Source: Adineta ricciae (Eukaryota; Rotifera; Eurotatoria; Adinetida; Adinetidae). From it: 64,000 bases of DNA. Both the position numbers and the translations under genes were made by a program. Positions 44,723 through 55,530 of this stretch are shown here, one piece after another. The stretch covers positions 1 through 64,000 of the forward strand of contig CAJNOJ010000384.1 of the NCBI GenBank assembly GCA_905250025.1, read 5' to 3'. Each line of letters begins with the position of its first letter. The first letter of the stretch is position 1. Below the pieces are notes generated by a model. That model made no database searches. It was not told the origin of the DNA and was given only the letters and a program-made list of their open reading frames with translations.

Positions 44723-46821
44723 AAAACATAATGTAATAATGATAATGATATATCTTCTAATGAATGCTAAAAGTACAAAATTTGCTGAGAGCATATGAAA
44801 AGTTCATCAGGTAATATCTTGATACTTTATGAAAGCTTTAAGTATCTCTCTCTCTTTCTCTCTGTATTTGTTATTTGATAGAGAAAAAGAAGCCATATGC
44901 TTCTAATGAAATACAACTACATCGAACCAGATATTGCAGATTTGTTGTAGGACAGATTTGATCTCTGCAGTATTTTTGTTTATCTCTATAATGAAGGAAC
45001 TTATCCAACTGTGAAATTACTTTTGAGATCGCAGTTAGTGCAGAAGATATATCCCAGCGAAGTAGGAAACATCTCAAAACGATAAGCTCAGTGAATGAAT
45101 TTTCCTCCTAGAGCTATTGTCATTTCATTAAGATTTTAGTCTATGACGTGGTATATATCAACCAGAGATCAAAATGAGATTTTAAAAAAGGATTCAACTG
45201 GACTCGACGAACGTTTTAGTGGAACAAAAGTTCTTATGTGCTATTCGTTTCACTTCATCCAGCACTGGTGATTCAATGAAATTTCTCAAGGTCGAGTACT
45301 CTACTCTGTTTTGGTTTCTGTTATCTATTGAACATTGCAAAAGGATTCGAGTTGGTAATAAGTTTCAACCAAAGTGTAAAGTTTTGTATACACTAACCTT
45401 AGACAAATTCTGTAAAAGAGTTCAAGCTCTTTAAAAAAGAAAAGAAAGGCTTGATTTCAAATATGAAAATTTGCTCGGATAGAGAACCCAATTAAAGAGT
45501 AATCCGTAAAGGAAATTAATAGCGTTGTCTTCGTTCGAGAGACGAAACTCAATCTGTCTATCCCAAAACAGTGCAACCAAGAATGTAGAAGAATGATGTG
45601 AAAGTATGTTGCACACATGCCTGTGACAGAAGTGTCAAAAGTTTTATGTAAACTTTCATCAAGATATAATACTTGAAATAATATGCGAGTAAATTGCCAC
45701 TTTTTATTACGAATCATCTGACAAAATGAAAATGCACCTAAACAGGTTCTAAGTGACGCATTTATTACGCTGCATGCATGGGTTATGTGACAAAATTTTC
45801 TCGATATTTTATTGAACATTAAGGAAAATGTGCGCAATGTAGTCACATTTCTGCTCATTTAAACAATAAAAATAACTCATCCCATTGAAAACCGTGAACC
45901 ATTTTGTTAGCATTTTCATGATAATAAATGTTGGCGAACAGTCTATATTAGGGGCAGTTATATTCTAAGTAGAATTGCATCTGATTAGACAATATTCAAG
46001 TCGATTAAACGATAAATACTTACAGGAAAAAGATGACTCGACATATTTCAGTATATTGTGAATATCTCTTCAACAGTACAGTATTAAGAGGTGAAATGTG
46101 TACTACTTACAGAACGAAAAGTTCTGCATCTACAATGAAAAAGTCAGCTAGATTGGACAAACCATTATAGATTTATCGAATGCACAATTTTCGAATCGTC
46201 ACTCTACAAAGTGAGTATACTCATCATTTCCTTAGCAGTCTTACTATTTCAGATCAGAAAAAAGAATTAAAGCTTATTTACCAAAAAATCAGTGTGTTTT
46301 AAGATGATCAGTTGAAATTGTTCTGAGATACTGGGATCAAGTAGAGCACAGGATTCCAAAATAACACATTAAGTAAGAAATAGTAGAGAATGTTAAGTTC
46401 TCTGAAAGTGAATGATTTATATTGTTAAATGATAGGTCCATAGTGATCAAGAACTCGAAACACTATCGTTTATCTTAGTATTAAAAATCCTGCCTTCGTA
46501 AAAAACCTCGTTATCAATGAACGTTCATTATTGTCAATTTATTTTTATAATGCCCTGGAATTCGCACAAACATGATGTGCTATTAAATCATATATTTACG
46601 ACTTTTGCAAAATTATCCTTTAGTGTCAGAAAAGGTTGAGTATGATGTGCATCTTTGACTTTTCAAGAGTGTATGAATGAGCGTTTTATTAACAAAAAAT
46701 GAATTAGTAGAAGAATGATAGATGTAGTCATTTCACCCCAATGTCGCCTATCTAAAACTTTATTAGAATTCATGATAGTCCCACGTCGATTATTTTCGAA
46801 CGAGTTTTTAGGTTCTTGTGT
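44723..46821. other. unassigned region after the single-N joint
   Basis: There is no supported intact gene. A CT-rich microsatellite lies at 44845-44864. A plus-strand frame of about 110 codons at 45524-45855 is interrupted only by four TGA codons (separate entry). The remainder is AT-rich. Confidence 0.4.
45524..45855 (+). pseudogene. possible gene relic interrupted only by TGA codons
   Basis: In one plus-strand frame the sequence reads VTEVSKVLCKLSSRYNT, NNMRVNCHFLLRII, QNENAPKQVLSDAFITLHAW and QNFLDILLNIKENVRNVVTF, separated by four TGA codons, with no TAA or TAG until the end. The composition looks helical and protein-like. I do not recognise the family. A 133-codon open frame exists on the opposite strand (45457-45858), so chance cannot be excluded. 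Confidence 0.3.
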
Positions 46822-48730
46822 TTATCGTGGTGCAGAATCTTCTGCTGTTGTTTCAGGTTCTGCTTCTGTTGTTGTTTCAGGTTCTGCTTCTGTTGCAGAT
46901 GTTGTCGATCCCGTTGATGTTGTTGCTGATGTTGTTGATGTTGTCGATGCTGTTGTCACTCCATTCGTTGTAAGTGTAGCTGCAATAGGAAACAAAGCTC
47001 ATTAAATAACAATCAGTTACTTTACATTTCAGTTTGGTGACCACAAGCACAAAATTCAAGACGCCTCATTATAGAGAAGGATTTCGCACGAAAACCTGAA
47101 TATTCTTGCGATATATCGCTAATTATTTCTTCCGCTACCAAATACATAAGTAATGATGTGTCAGTCTTAAGGGATAGAATTTGAGAAAAACATGCAATTG
47201 AAATACCAAGAATAGGACAAGTAATTACAAAGAAGAATAAACGAAACAAATTCTCTCGTCATTTTGTTTGATTTCATCTCTAATACTTTGTACAAGCATA
47301 TTCATTTTGATTGACTTCTTACTTGGAACAATGTTATCAAACGAGCAAAATTGTGCCAAAACAGTGGAAGTAGATCCATCAGCTGTTTTAATGTTGAGTA
47401 ATAATGGTTCCGAGCCTAGTTCTGATCGAATTTGGGACTTCATTGTGGGAATACACTTTTCGAAGCAATAAGATGTATGACAACCAGTACTTGGACATAC
47501 ATTCACGTATAATACTAGGTTCAATTTCGCGCCTGTTTCGCATGATAATTTGTCCCTAAGCATAATTTAGAAATAGCGAAATGCTTTATAGTGTTCTGGG
47601 AGATTCATTGATCGAAAAACAATGTTTTGAACGTCTCTGCTACAGCTCGTGCAGACGGGCTAGCTCTCTATACCAATGATAGAGGAATGTTCAAAGTTTA
47701 TATCTATAAAGGCATTTGAAGAGAAGCTCTTTATTATAGAACAGCAATGGCTTCAAAGGAAAAAGGTCTACTTTTCCATAGGTGAGAAAAAGTGGTACGC
47801 AAAGTGGTGTAACGGTTACTCTGTTGTCAAAAAGAAATAAATGTCCACACTACACCTCAAGTAAATGAACTAATTCTTTTATCAATACTAGTGACATAGT
47901 TAAGCTGTATATTCGTTAAGGCATGGTCTGAGGGACTATTTGTGAAAAAGTAAACCTTTTCCTTTGAGGCCATTACTTGTACTTGATAAGAGTTTCTCTT
48001 AGCGTGTCTTTAGGCGTGTAAACTTTGAACATTCTTCTACCACTGCCATAAAACCGCAGCTCGTTTGCTCAACCGTAATAGACATATTCAAATTCTCGTC
48101 TTGGTCAATGAACTTCCAAACACTGTATAGATGAAATTTTGGGTAAAATAACTTACGTTGCTTGGCGTTTCTTCCTTTTCGTAGTAACACCTGTGGCTGC
48201 CACAGCATAGTATTGTGCTGATTGAGCATTAAATATGTTCGCTGGATACTTGAGATGTTGATTGACCTATAAATTAGCATGTTTCTTCTGTATTTTTTGT
48301 ATGTTAGAGAAAAAAGTAATATAAACTGACTTGCTTGGCAACTGAATCGTAGTTAGTTACTGCCTGCGATGTTGAAATGGCAGACGTGACAGCAAAGGCC
48401 ATGTTGATTGATCTTATCCCTAGAAAAAAATTAAAGAAGAATACAAATAGTAATGATGATAGTGTTCATACTATCATTAGGATTGTTCACCGATATGTCT
48501 TCGCTTTTGCGACTTAGATACAGAGGTATCAACGAAATAACAATAACTCCAGCAATAACCAACAAAATCTTGCCAATAAAAAATATAGCCAAAATGGTTG
48601 CCCATGGAGAAGATAATCTAATTGGATAGAGAAGTGAGAGAATGTGAACATGAGCAGAAACGATTGTACTTATATACCGAAGTTCTCTTGTTGGGAAGCC
48701 ATTATCGTTATTATGACGATGAAGATTCAT
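46822..48730 (-). CDS. putative type II membrane protein with furin-like site and Thr-rich tail (frame problems)
   Basis: Exons on the minus strand can be joined. A cytoplasmic start and membrane segment (ILAIFFIGKILLVIAGVIV) splice to VTSAISTSQAVTNYDSVAKQ, then to VNQHLKYPANIFNAQSAQYY, which ends in KRKKRQA, a furin-type cleavage site. Further down, a Cys-rich segment (VCPSTGCHTSYCFEKCIP) occupies 47225-47563. A Thr/Ser/Ala-rich segment with EAEPETT repeats lies at 46822-46980. A frame change near 47240 and uncertain exon ends mean it may be a pseudogene. If active, it would be an extracellular or shed, mucin-like surface protein. The extent and gene model are tentative. Confidence 0.4.
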
Positions 48731-49421
48731 TTGTAATGAAATCTAAAGTAGACTATTTTTTACAGATAAAAATCATTTTGCGAATTTATATTTCAACTTG
48801 CGTCTTATCATATTCTGTTCTCTCTTAGACATAACACATATTTTCGATTAGAACTGCAGAAGTATGATAATAATTTCAAGACTATAAATTAAGTGCTTTT
48901 ACTTTCTCAACCGCTTGTCTATGATAGCGTTCGATCTTATGTCAATAATACTCTATGACGAATTAGCAGGGCATATTAAATTACTTCCTGTGGGCTCTGG
49001 AAATTTATAATGATCTGTACTCTATGAGTTTTGACTCATATACGTAGTAGTTTTGGGGTGAATTAGGACTGATGAATATAATCTATTATCGCTACACCCT
49101 TTACACCTTCTTCCAGACTGTGTTCAACAACATAGAATATTTGAATGCACTATGTATTATTCTTCTGTTCGAATCAAGAATTGATTATTCCGCGTTGAAT
49201 AAGATCTCCTCTGACTAATTTTCAGACTAGTTGGTACACTCAATTCATTGAGTTAAGACTGAAAATTGTGATTAACGTATAGTTGAATCGAAAATTGTTT
49301 AATAGGGCTAAGCATTTTTAGTCAGGCAGTAGAGCTAGGACGCAAGTTTTTGTATTTGTACTTCACGCAGAGTACTTTTTACTTGGTACCTAAACCTAAA
49401 TAGGCTATAGTTTAGCAAAAT
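48731..49421. other. intergenic, no gene seen
   Basis: AT-rich; frames are short. It contains the presumed promoter of the minus-strand membrane protein. Confidence 0.4.
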
Positions 49422-49780
49422 TATGTCGATTTAGTTAAGCGCAGATCGTTTTGTGTTTTCCTGTATGTCACGCTTTCTAATGGAGCATCCCTTCGTTGAT
49501 TTCTTCCTTTCGAAAATCGCATCGGTTCCATACAGTGTGGATAATTATATGTATACATCAGACAAGGATAACTGAAGCGAGAAAAAAGGATTACAAGAGC
49601 GACATAGAGAGTAATATAGGGAAGAAATACACTGTAATGTATCGAGCCATCATATTGCAGAGATCATCTTCTAATTTATATGGAACAAATTTGTGGGTAG
49701 AGCATTGAAGCGACTTATAAGTCCTAAGATGACCGCTACAAGATAACACAAAACGATCTACACTTAACTAAACTGACATA
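49422..49780. mobile_element. MITE-like element with about 40-bp terminal inverted repeats
   Basis: The left end reads TATGTCGATTTAGTTAAGCG, then CAGATCGTTTTGTGTT. The right end (49736-49780) is its reverse complement with a few mismatches. The 359-bp element has no coding capacity for a transposase; the 70-codon frame inside is not protein-like. It ends 57 bp before retrotransposon copy B. Confidence 0.65.
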
Positions 49781-50062
49781 TTTATGTTAAATTATGGCCC
49801 TTTTAGACTAAGATATCAGGTAAATAGTACTATGCCCAAACTCCACCACGGAGATCGGAATCCACCGGTCTGCGTGCCGGTCGCAAGTCTGGACAAAGGA
49901 GGAGCGTTTGACGGAATGGATGCAGATACCGCCGTCAGTAAAAACAAAAAGACGAAACAAACCAACCATGAACGACGATCATAGGAATCCATACCGGCTC
50001 GGACGTCTCCCGGGAAAACAAGGTCCGCTTCCTCTGCGAGTGACTAGGACAGAGTCGAAAAG

Positions 50063-50757
50063 TTGGCTACTGGAAAAACTGACGACGCTAACACGCCTTC
50101 TACGACGGAAAACACGCATAGGCTAAGGCTAGTAAAGAAACTCCTGACAGTGGGAACATGGAATGTGCAGACTCTGTGGGCTGCGGGCAATCTAGAACTG
50201 CTTCGAAACGAAATGAAACGTTTCAGATACGAGATCATTGGTATATCCGAAGTCCGCTGGACAGGAAAAGGCGAAACGCCAAGCGGTGACCTCATTTGGT
50301 CGGGAGAGGAAAGAACACATACGAGGGGTGTGGGCTTCCTCCTCAGTAAACAAGCAAAAAAGGCATTGATAGGATACAACCCAATCAACTCCTGGATAAT
50401 AACGGCGAGATTCAATGCATCTCCGTTTAAGATGACAGTGATGCACGTGTACGCACCTACTTCCACATTTTCCGAGGAAGACATCGAGGCATTCTACAAC
50501 GACATCGATGAGGTGCTCTCGAAGACAGATAAAAGGGACGTCATCATTCTGACAGGCGATTGGAATGCAAAAATTGGTAGCGATAACAGCGATTGGAAAC
50601 CTGTAATGGGGCGATACGGATACAGCGACAGAAACGAACGCGGAGAACGCCTTCTAGAATTCGCTACAGCGCATAATCTCTACGTATGCAACTCGAGATT
50701 CCAAAATAAATCGGATCGGAAGTGGACCTGGGCTTCCCCAGGTGGTGTGCAACGTCA
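50063..50757 (+). pseudogene. AP-like endonuclease domain of retrotransposon copy B
   Basis: This is a readable frame with TVGTWNVQTLW, ISEVRWTGKGE, TVMHVYAPTS, LTGDWNAKIG and ERLLEFATAHNL, the ordered motifs of the LINE endonuclease that nicks target DNA. The frame ends at KWTWASPGG, where an internal deletion has removed the section that should carry the final SDH motif. Reading resumes in another frame at VVCNVRLRFKKLK. Nuclease activity is therefore not expected. Confidence 0.8.
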
Positions 50758-51099
50758 GACTGCGATTCAAGAAATTGAAAAGCGAAGCACAACAGTGCCG
50801 CGGAGTTGATGTAAGCCGATTGACGGACGAGAAAACGAGGCAATCCTGCAATGCTACACTAGCCAAACACATGGAAAGCATAGGTCCCACAGACGATCTG
50901 GAAGAGCATTTCGCGAGGATCTCAGAAGCGATCAGAAGCGCAGTCGAGTCGACCGTACCAGTCAAGCGGGCTACGAAGAAACCCTGGATCTCCGGAAAAA
51001 CGTTTCAGACAGATACGCACAAGCGTACAGAGACTCTTGTACGAGAGTCAAGAAAGTGGCAAGACAGGATAAAGAGCATTGGATCCACGAACAATGCGA

Positions 51100-52112
51100 A
51101 CAAGCTCGCTGAAAAAGAATAAAAGTCCAGGGTTGGACGGAGTCACTGCAGAGGTGCTACAAGCTGGAGGGGATCAGCTGGCGCGACAGATACGTAAACT
51201 CTGTAACAAAGCATGGCGAGAAGGCACCATCCCAGAAGAGTGGGGCAAGTCTCTTCTAGTACCGACACCAAAGAAAGGAGATCTAAGTAACTGCTCGAAC
51301 TACCAAACGATCTCTCTTATCAATCATACGGGAAAGGTACATTTGACAGTGCTACTAAACAGACTAAAAGGTAACCTCGATCCGTACCTATCGGAAGAAC
51401 AAGCTGGCTTCCGAAAGGACAGAAGTATTGTACATCAGATCTTGACACTGCGGCTCATAGCCGAAAAGGCTAAACGACAGGGGAAAAAGTATACAACTGT
51501 TTCATTGACTTTCAAAAAGCATTCGATACGATCAAGCATAACATCATCTGGGCTACGTTGAAGTCCTACGGGTTGGAACCGAGAATGGTCACCCTGCTAA
51601 GCTAGATCTATGAGAAGGCACAGTCAGCTGTTCGCATTGGTAAAGAATACGGTGATTAGTTCCATACGAATGTGGGAACGAGATAAGGCGACCCGCTGTC
51701 ACCACTCCTCTTCATCGCATACCTCGATCGAGTCATGGATCAGGTGAGACAGAACACCTGCGGAGTCCGAATCGGTGGAATGACGATATTGATCTCATGG
51801 AGGAGGACCTCGGCTTACTCAAAAGGCAAATCGAGCTGACAAAGGAAAGTGCTGAATAGGCAGGACTGTTGCTAAATACGAACAAAACTAAAATCATGGT
51901 GTTCGGTGATAGGAAACCGGATAATAGCATCCAGCTGGCAGGTGAAACAATCGAAAACGTTGAAAAATTCGAATATCTCGGTAGCCTACTGACGTGGGAC
52001 AACAAGTGCTCGGAAGAGATTAAAAGGAGAATAGGAACGCTGAAGCACGTTTGGGGCAGCAAGAAGCTGAGTCTTGACAACAAACTGAGAGCACTGAAGA
52101 GTCCGAAATATG
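51100..52112 (+). pseudogene. reverse transcriptase domain of retrotransposon copy B
   Basis: RT motifs occur in order over two frames: KKNKSPGLDGVTAEVL, WGKSLLVPTPKKGD, LSEEQAGFRKDRS, then after a frame change FIDFQKAFDTIKHN, GTR-stop-GDPLSPLLFIAYLD, and NTNKTKIMVFGD. The catalytic FADD box is damaged: VRIGG is joined directly to a DDIDLMEEDL segment. Premature stops occur at positions that normally hold Gln or Trp. The frame ends at SPKYAHL, where the AT-rich insertion begins. Confidence 0.8.
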
Positions 52113-52115
52113 CTC

Positions 52116-52304
52116 ATTTATAAATCAATATAAATAAATCGATTTATAAATCATAAATTTTTTCGTCCGAAATTTAAAGCAGTTATAAACATTTTGTGTA
52201 TTTATAAATTCACTGGTGATTTATAAATTCTCATTGGTTTATAAATTCTTCAGGATTTATAAATCTCTTTGTAGTTTATAAATCTGTTTGATTTATAAAT
52301 ATAT
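52116..52304. repeat. cluster of TTTATAAAT palindromes inserted in the retrotransposon
   Basis: At least eight copies of TTTATAAAT or ATTTATAAAT occur in 190 bp, spaced about 15-30 bp apart by unique bases. The block splits the RT C-terminus from the element's 3' end, and ends at an N (52305). It could be a small satellite or an inserted AT-rich element. Confidence 0.7.
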
Positions 52305-52305
52305 N

Positions 52306-52500
52306 TATTTTCACAAATAGACGGAAAATCTCGAAGAGGACGGCCGTGCAGAGAGTGGCTCGATGACAGAACGGAATGGTGTCAACGTAGTGGACATGAC
52401 TTGTTCCACCTTGCGCAAGATAGACGGGCATGGAAAAATCTGATTCCGTAAATGGTTGGACCCAACGGGCGCCAAGCCTATGGGATATGATGATGATGAA
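52306..52500 (+). pseudogene. 3' terminal part of retrotransposon copy B
   Basis: The frame reads GRPCREWLDDRTEW, GHDLFHLAQDRRAWKNLI and a stop. This is the conserved C-terminal tail of RTE-like polyproteins. The element then ends with the non-coding TGATGATGATG tail. It proves that the AT-rich block before it is an insertion or filler and not the element's end. Confidence 0.7.
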
Positions 52501-53261
52501 GACAATGCATGTATGTGAGCATGGGGATTGAAACTGGATGTGGTGCGCCCCTATTTGCCTCTTTCAACTGCAGTTCGCTTGATTGCCTGAATACGACTAT
52601 CTTCCATCACAAAAACATCAATGCTCGTGTGCCACATGTACAAACTTTTTTTTAATCGCTTTCAGCTAGCAACTATAATGTGCTAATATTCCGTTTTCTT
52701 TTTTCCCTTGTGGTTTCCTAGTATTTAAACAGTTTCATGTAGGCATGCAACAGTTCTAATTCGGTTCGGTTTCAATTCTAGAATTGGTAGAAGTGGAATT
52801 GAATGACCAACATCCGAGTGCTCTAGTAGTCGCCATCGCCAAAACGCCGTCATTCCACATACCATCAGTGTACACCAAAAATTACCGTCTGTTTCCTATT
52901 TTCGAATCCGTTACGACTTAAACCATCTGATGAGACCCTTGAGGAACATCGAAACGCGTCGTGACATATTTTCCTTTGATTACTCACACCTTCCATTTGA
53001 CTGCTGATTTTCATTTGAACATCAGATGACGAACGCGAGCATAAGTCAAAGCCAACTGAGGAGACCCGTAGCAGCACTGAAACTAGTCTTGGTATTGCTA
53101 GACGCACATTCTCTCAAGTTATCATTATTATCCAATTATTTATTCGAAAATTTTGAAAAAGTGGCCTAATTACAAATTAAACTGAGAAATGTTTAAAATT
53201 TTCTTTGTGATCGAATACAAGGTTTGATTTTAATTAGGCAAATCGTGATTTTGTCTATTCC
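52501..53261. other. intergenic, no gene seen
   Basis: A minus-strand frame at 52865-53107 (80 codons) is Ser-rich with no recognised domain. No gene is supported. Confidence 0.35.
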
Positions 53262-53573
53262 CGGATCCAATTTTGAAAATTGCCTCCATTTGGGGCCATT
53301 GTATAAATATGCTTATCCCAATTTGAATCTAATGCCATACCAGTTGCAAGATTTATAATACGTTGACCCTCAAATCACCATCTTTGATGTGCACTTCCAT
53401 TTTCAGGTAATGCATAAACATGACCTTGGAAATTACTATCTAAAAATTTACCAGTCGCCCTACTCTTTAAAGAAAAAGTATTGCCGCCGTGATCTATTAT
53501 GTCTCAGATTTGATAAGGACCATCATTTGTTTCATGTGTATATGCCTTTCCAGCACCATTGGAATCAACTCTG
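53262..53573 (-). pseudogene. relic of a ricin-type beta-trefoil lectin domain
   Basis: Two successive trefoil subdomains are readable on the minus strand: TGKFLDSNFQGHVYALPENG ending in QRW, and TGMALDSNWDKHIYTMAPNG ending in QNW. They carry the QxW signature of carbohydrate-binding beta-trefoils. A third, upstream subdomain (VDSNGAGKAYTHETNDG) lacks the Trp, where a TGA stands. A second TGA follows QRW. This is only the sugar-binding fold common in many secreted proteins, here broken, with no catalytic partner visible. Confidence 0.65.
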
Positions 53574-53662
53574 AAGTGGGTTTCAGCATTTCGAAATTTC
53601 GACATTGTTTAAAAGAAACGTTTCACGAAGACTCTACAGAAGAAATTAGAATAATTTATTTT

Positions 53663-55485
53663 TATGAGGGCGAGGGTGGAAATCTGGGTGAACGTGTTTC
53701 TGTTAAATGAAGGCTGAGTTTGACAGCCGGTGATAGTTAATGTAATTCGGGATATCTTTGGAACTCAGGCTCTTAGGTGGTTGTGAGGAGTAGTATCATG
53801 ATATCTTAAAAAGTTGGGTGGCTGTGCTGGTACCATAAATTACAGGTACCCTCTGATCATTATTCTGCTGAATAATAGTCTCTAGTAGTATAAACCACTG
53901 GGAAATGCCTGTGTGTGTTTATATACGAATGACAGGTATAAATTAGAGTTTCTCTGGTGAAAGAAGAATGAATTTACTCACTGCGCGATCGAATATGAAA
54001 GTAATGTGCAACTGAGCACTCCTTTATATATGGTGGCATACCGGTAAGCAGAACGACGCATTGTGTACGTAGAGTCATACCTGACAGACAGTAAAATAAT
54101 TACTTTTCACCGGGAGTGGTAGGCAAGAATAAACATAGAATGGTTTCGAATGAGGTATTTTTTCGAAGAAATGTAAACTAATTTTTCGGCGATTGCTTCG
54201 AATTACAGACAAAGCACAAAAACAAACACTAGTAAAAAAGTGGATTGCACTTATTCACGATTATGGTTGTTAGCGTTTGTGATGAATCACACAACGCTAG
54301 ACTAGACATTAAGATGGCCCTTCTAGTAAAACTGGATTAGGACACCTGCCCGAATATCAGAAGGCGTGGGTTCGATTGTTCTCTCTTTCGCTGATGTTCC
54401 TATAGTTTCAGCTAACAATGGTTGTCGTCAATGTGCGGTCGTCAGAGGTACCTGAGTCTTTTGCTTTCTTCACAGTACTGGATTTTTCTTCGTAGTGTTT
54501 GTTTTTGTGCTTCGTCTATAATTCGAAGCAATCGCCGAAAAACTAGTTTACATTTCTTCGAAAAAATACCGATGGATGAAGCCGTAGGAAAAGATGGTGA
54601 CTGCTAACTTTGGCAGATGACAATTTGTCCTTTACATTTTGCCTTCTTACATTTTGTCTCAATTTGGCTTTGTTTTTTATATTTCATTTCACAACTTCAC
54701 TAAAGTCAATTTGTGCACGTACAATACAAATATCCCTAGCTGTATATGGTGAATCATCACTGTTTTAAAAGATCAATAGAGAAAGAATATTTATTCTCTG
54801 TCGTTTCTCTATAGCATCGATATATGTCTTTGTCATTTGTTCACTTGCACTATTAATTTTTACCATTGCGACAGATTCACACCATAGCTGAAAAAAGGAT
54901 ACAATTAAAGTCTTACAGAGTTCTCGTGGAGATCCAAAAATCTATTTGTTTACACTCACTACGAATGAACAGAAAAAAACGTATATTTCGATGTGAAAAT
55001 CGCACCATTCTATGTTTGTTCTTGCCTAGCACTCCCGGTGAAAAATAGTTATTTTATTGTCTGTCAGGTATGACTCAACGTACACAGTGCGTCGTTCTGC
55101 TTACCGGTATGCCACCATATATAAGGAGGTGCTCAGTTGCACATTACCTTCATATTCGATCGCGCAGTGAGTAAATTCATTCTTCTTTCACCAGAGAAGC
55201 TCTCATTTATACCTGTCATTCGTATATAAACACACACAGGCATTTCACAGTGGTTTATACTACTAGAGACTATTATTCAGCAGAATAATGATCAGAGGCT
55301 ACCTGTAATTTATGGTACCAGCACAGCCACCCAACTTTTAAAGATATCATGATACTACTCCTCACAACAACCTAAGAGCCTGAGTTCCAAAGATATCCCG
55401 AATTACATGAACTATCACCGGCTGTCAAACTCAGCCTTCATTGAACAGAAACACATTCACCCAGATTTCCACCTTCACCCTTCAT
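53663..55485. mobile_element. element with about 575-bp terminal inverted repeats (foldback type)
   Basis: The left arm 53663-54240 is inverted on the right as two blocks: 54481-54571 (pairs with 54160-54240) and 55003-55485 (pairs with 53663-54145). The right arm is split by 430 bp (54573-55002) absent on the left. The outer ends are telomere-like: GAGGGCGAGGGTGG on the left and CCACCTTCACCC on the right. The middle (54241-54480) has no frame but holds a tRNA-like segment. The arms differ by only a few percent, so the element is fairly young or is kept similar by conversion. No transposase is encoded. Confidence 0.75.
54314..54384 (+). other. tRNA-like (SINE-like) segment
   Basis: TCTAGTAAAACTGGATTAGG resembles an A box, and GTGGGTTCGATTG (54366-54378) a B box, at tRNA spacing (about 40 bp apart). 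The acceptor stem does not pair, so this is not a working tRNA gene. It may be the polymerase III head of a SINE or an old tRNA pseudogene carried within the foldback element. Confidence 0.4.
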
Positions 55486-55530
55486 GTTTATAGTTTTATT
55501 TGTTTCTAGTTCTTCAATATAGCGAATAAA

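Larger units (their letters stand above)
49838..52500 (+). mobile_element. non-LTR retrotransposon, copy B (APE + RT type), decayed
   Basis: It starts at AAACTCCACCACGGAG (same 5' end as copy A), carries an AP-like endonuclease and a reverse transcriptase, and ends with a short TGATGA tail (52485-52500) after the terminal motif GRPCREWLDD. The organisation and wording (TWNVQTL, SEVRW, KKGDLSNC, EEQAGFR) resemble RTE-like elements whose genomic copies are often labelled craniofacial development protein 2. Stops, frame changes, internal deletions and a 190-bp AT-rich insertion make it inactive. It shares the exact 5' end, a stop in GTR-stop-GDPLSP and an RT active-site deletion with copy A. Confidence 0.85.

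Noticed and set aside
46715-47005. Plus-strand Val/Asp-rich frame
   Set aside because: It is the reverse reading of the Thr/Ser-rich repeat coded on the minus strand.
41535-52500. Retrotransposon deletions explained as spliced introns
   Set aside because: The missing segments do not begin with GT and end with AG at consistent positions; their borders are short direct repeats instead.
54314-54384. Functional tRNA gene
   Set aside because: Acceptor and D stems do not pair, so it is kept only as a tRNA-like segment.
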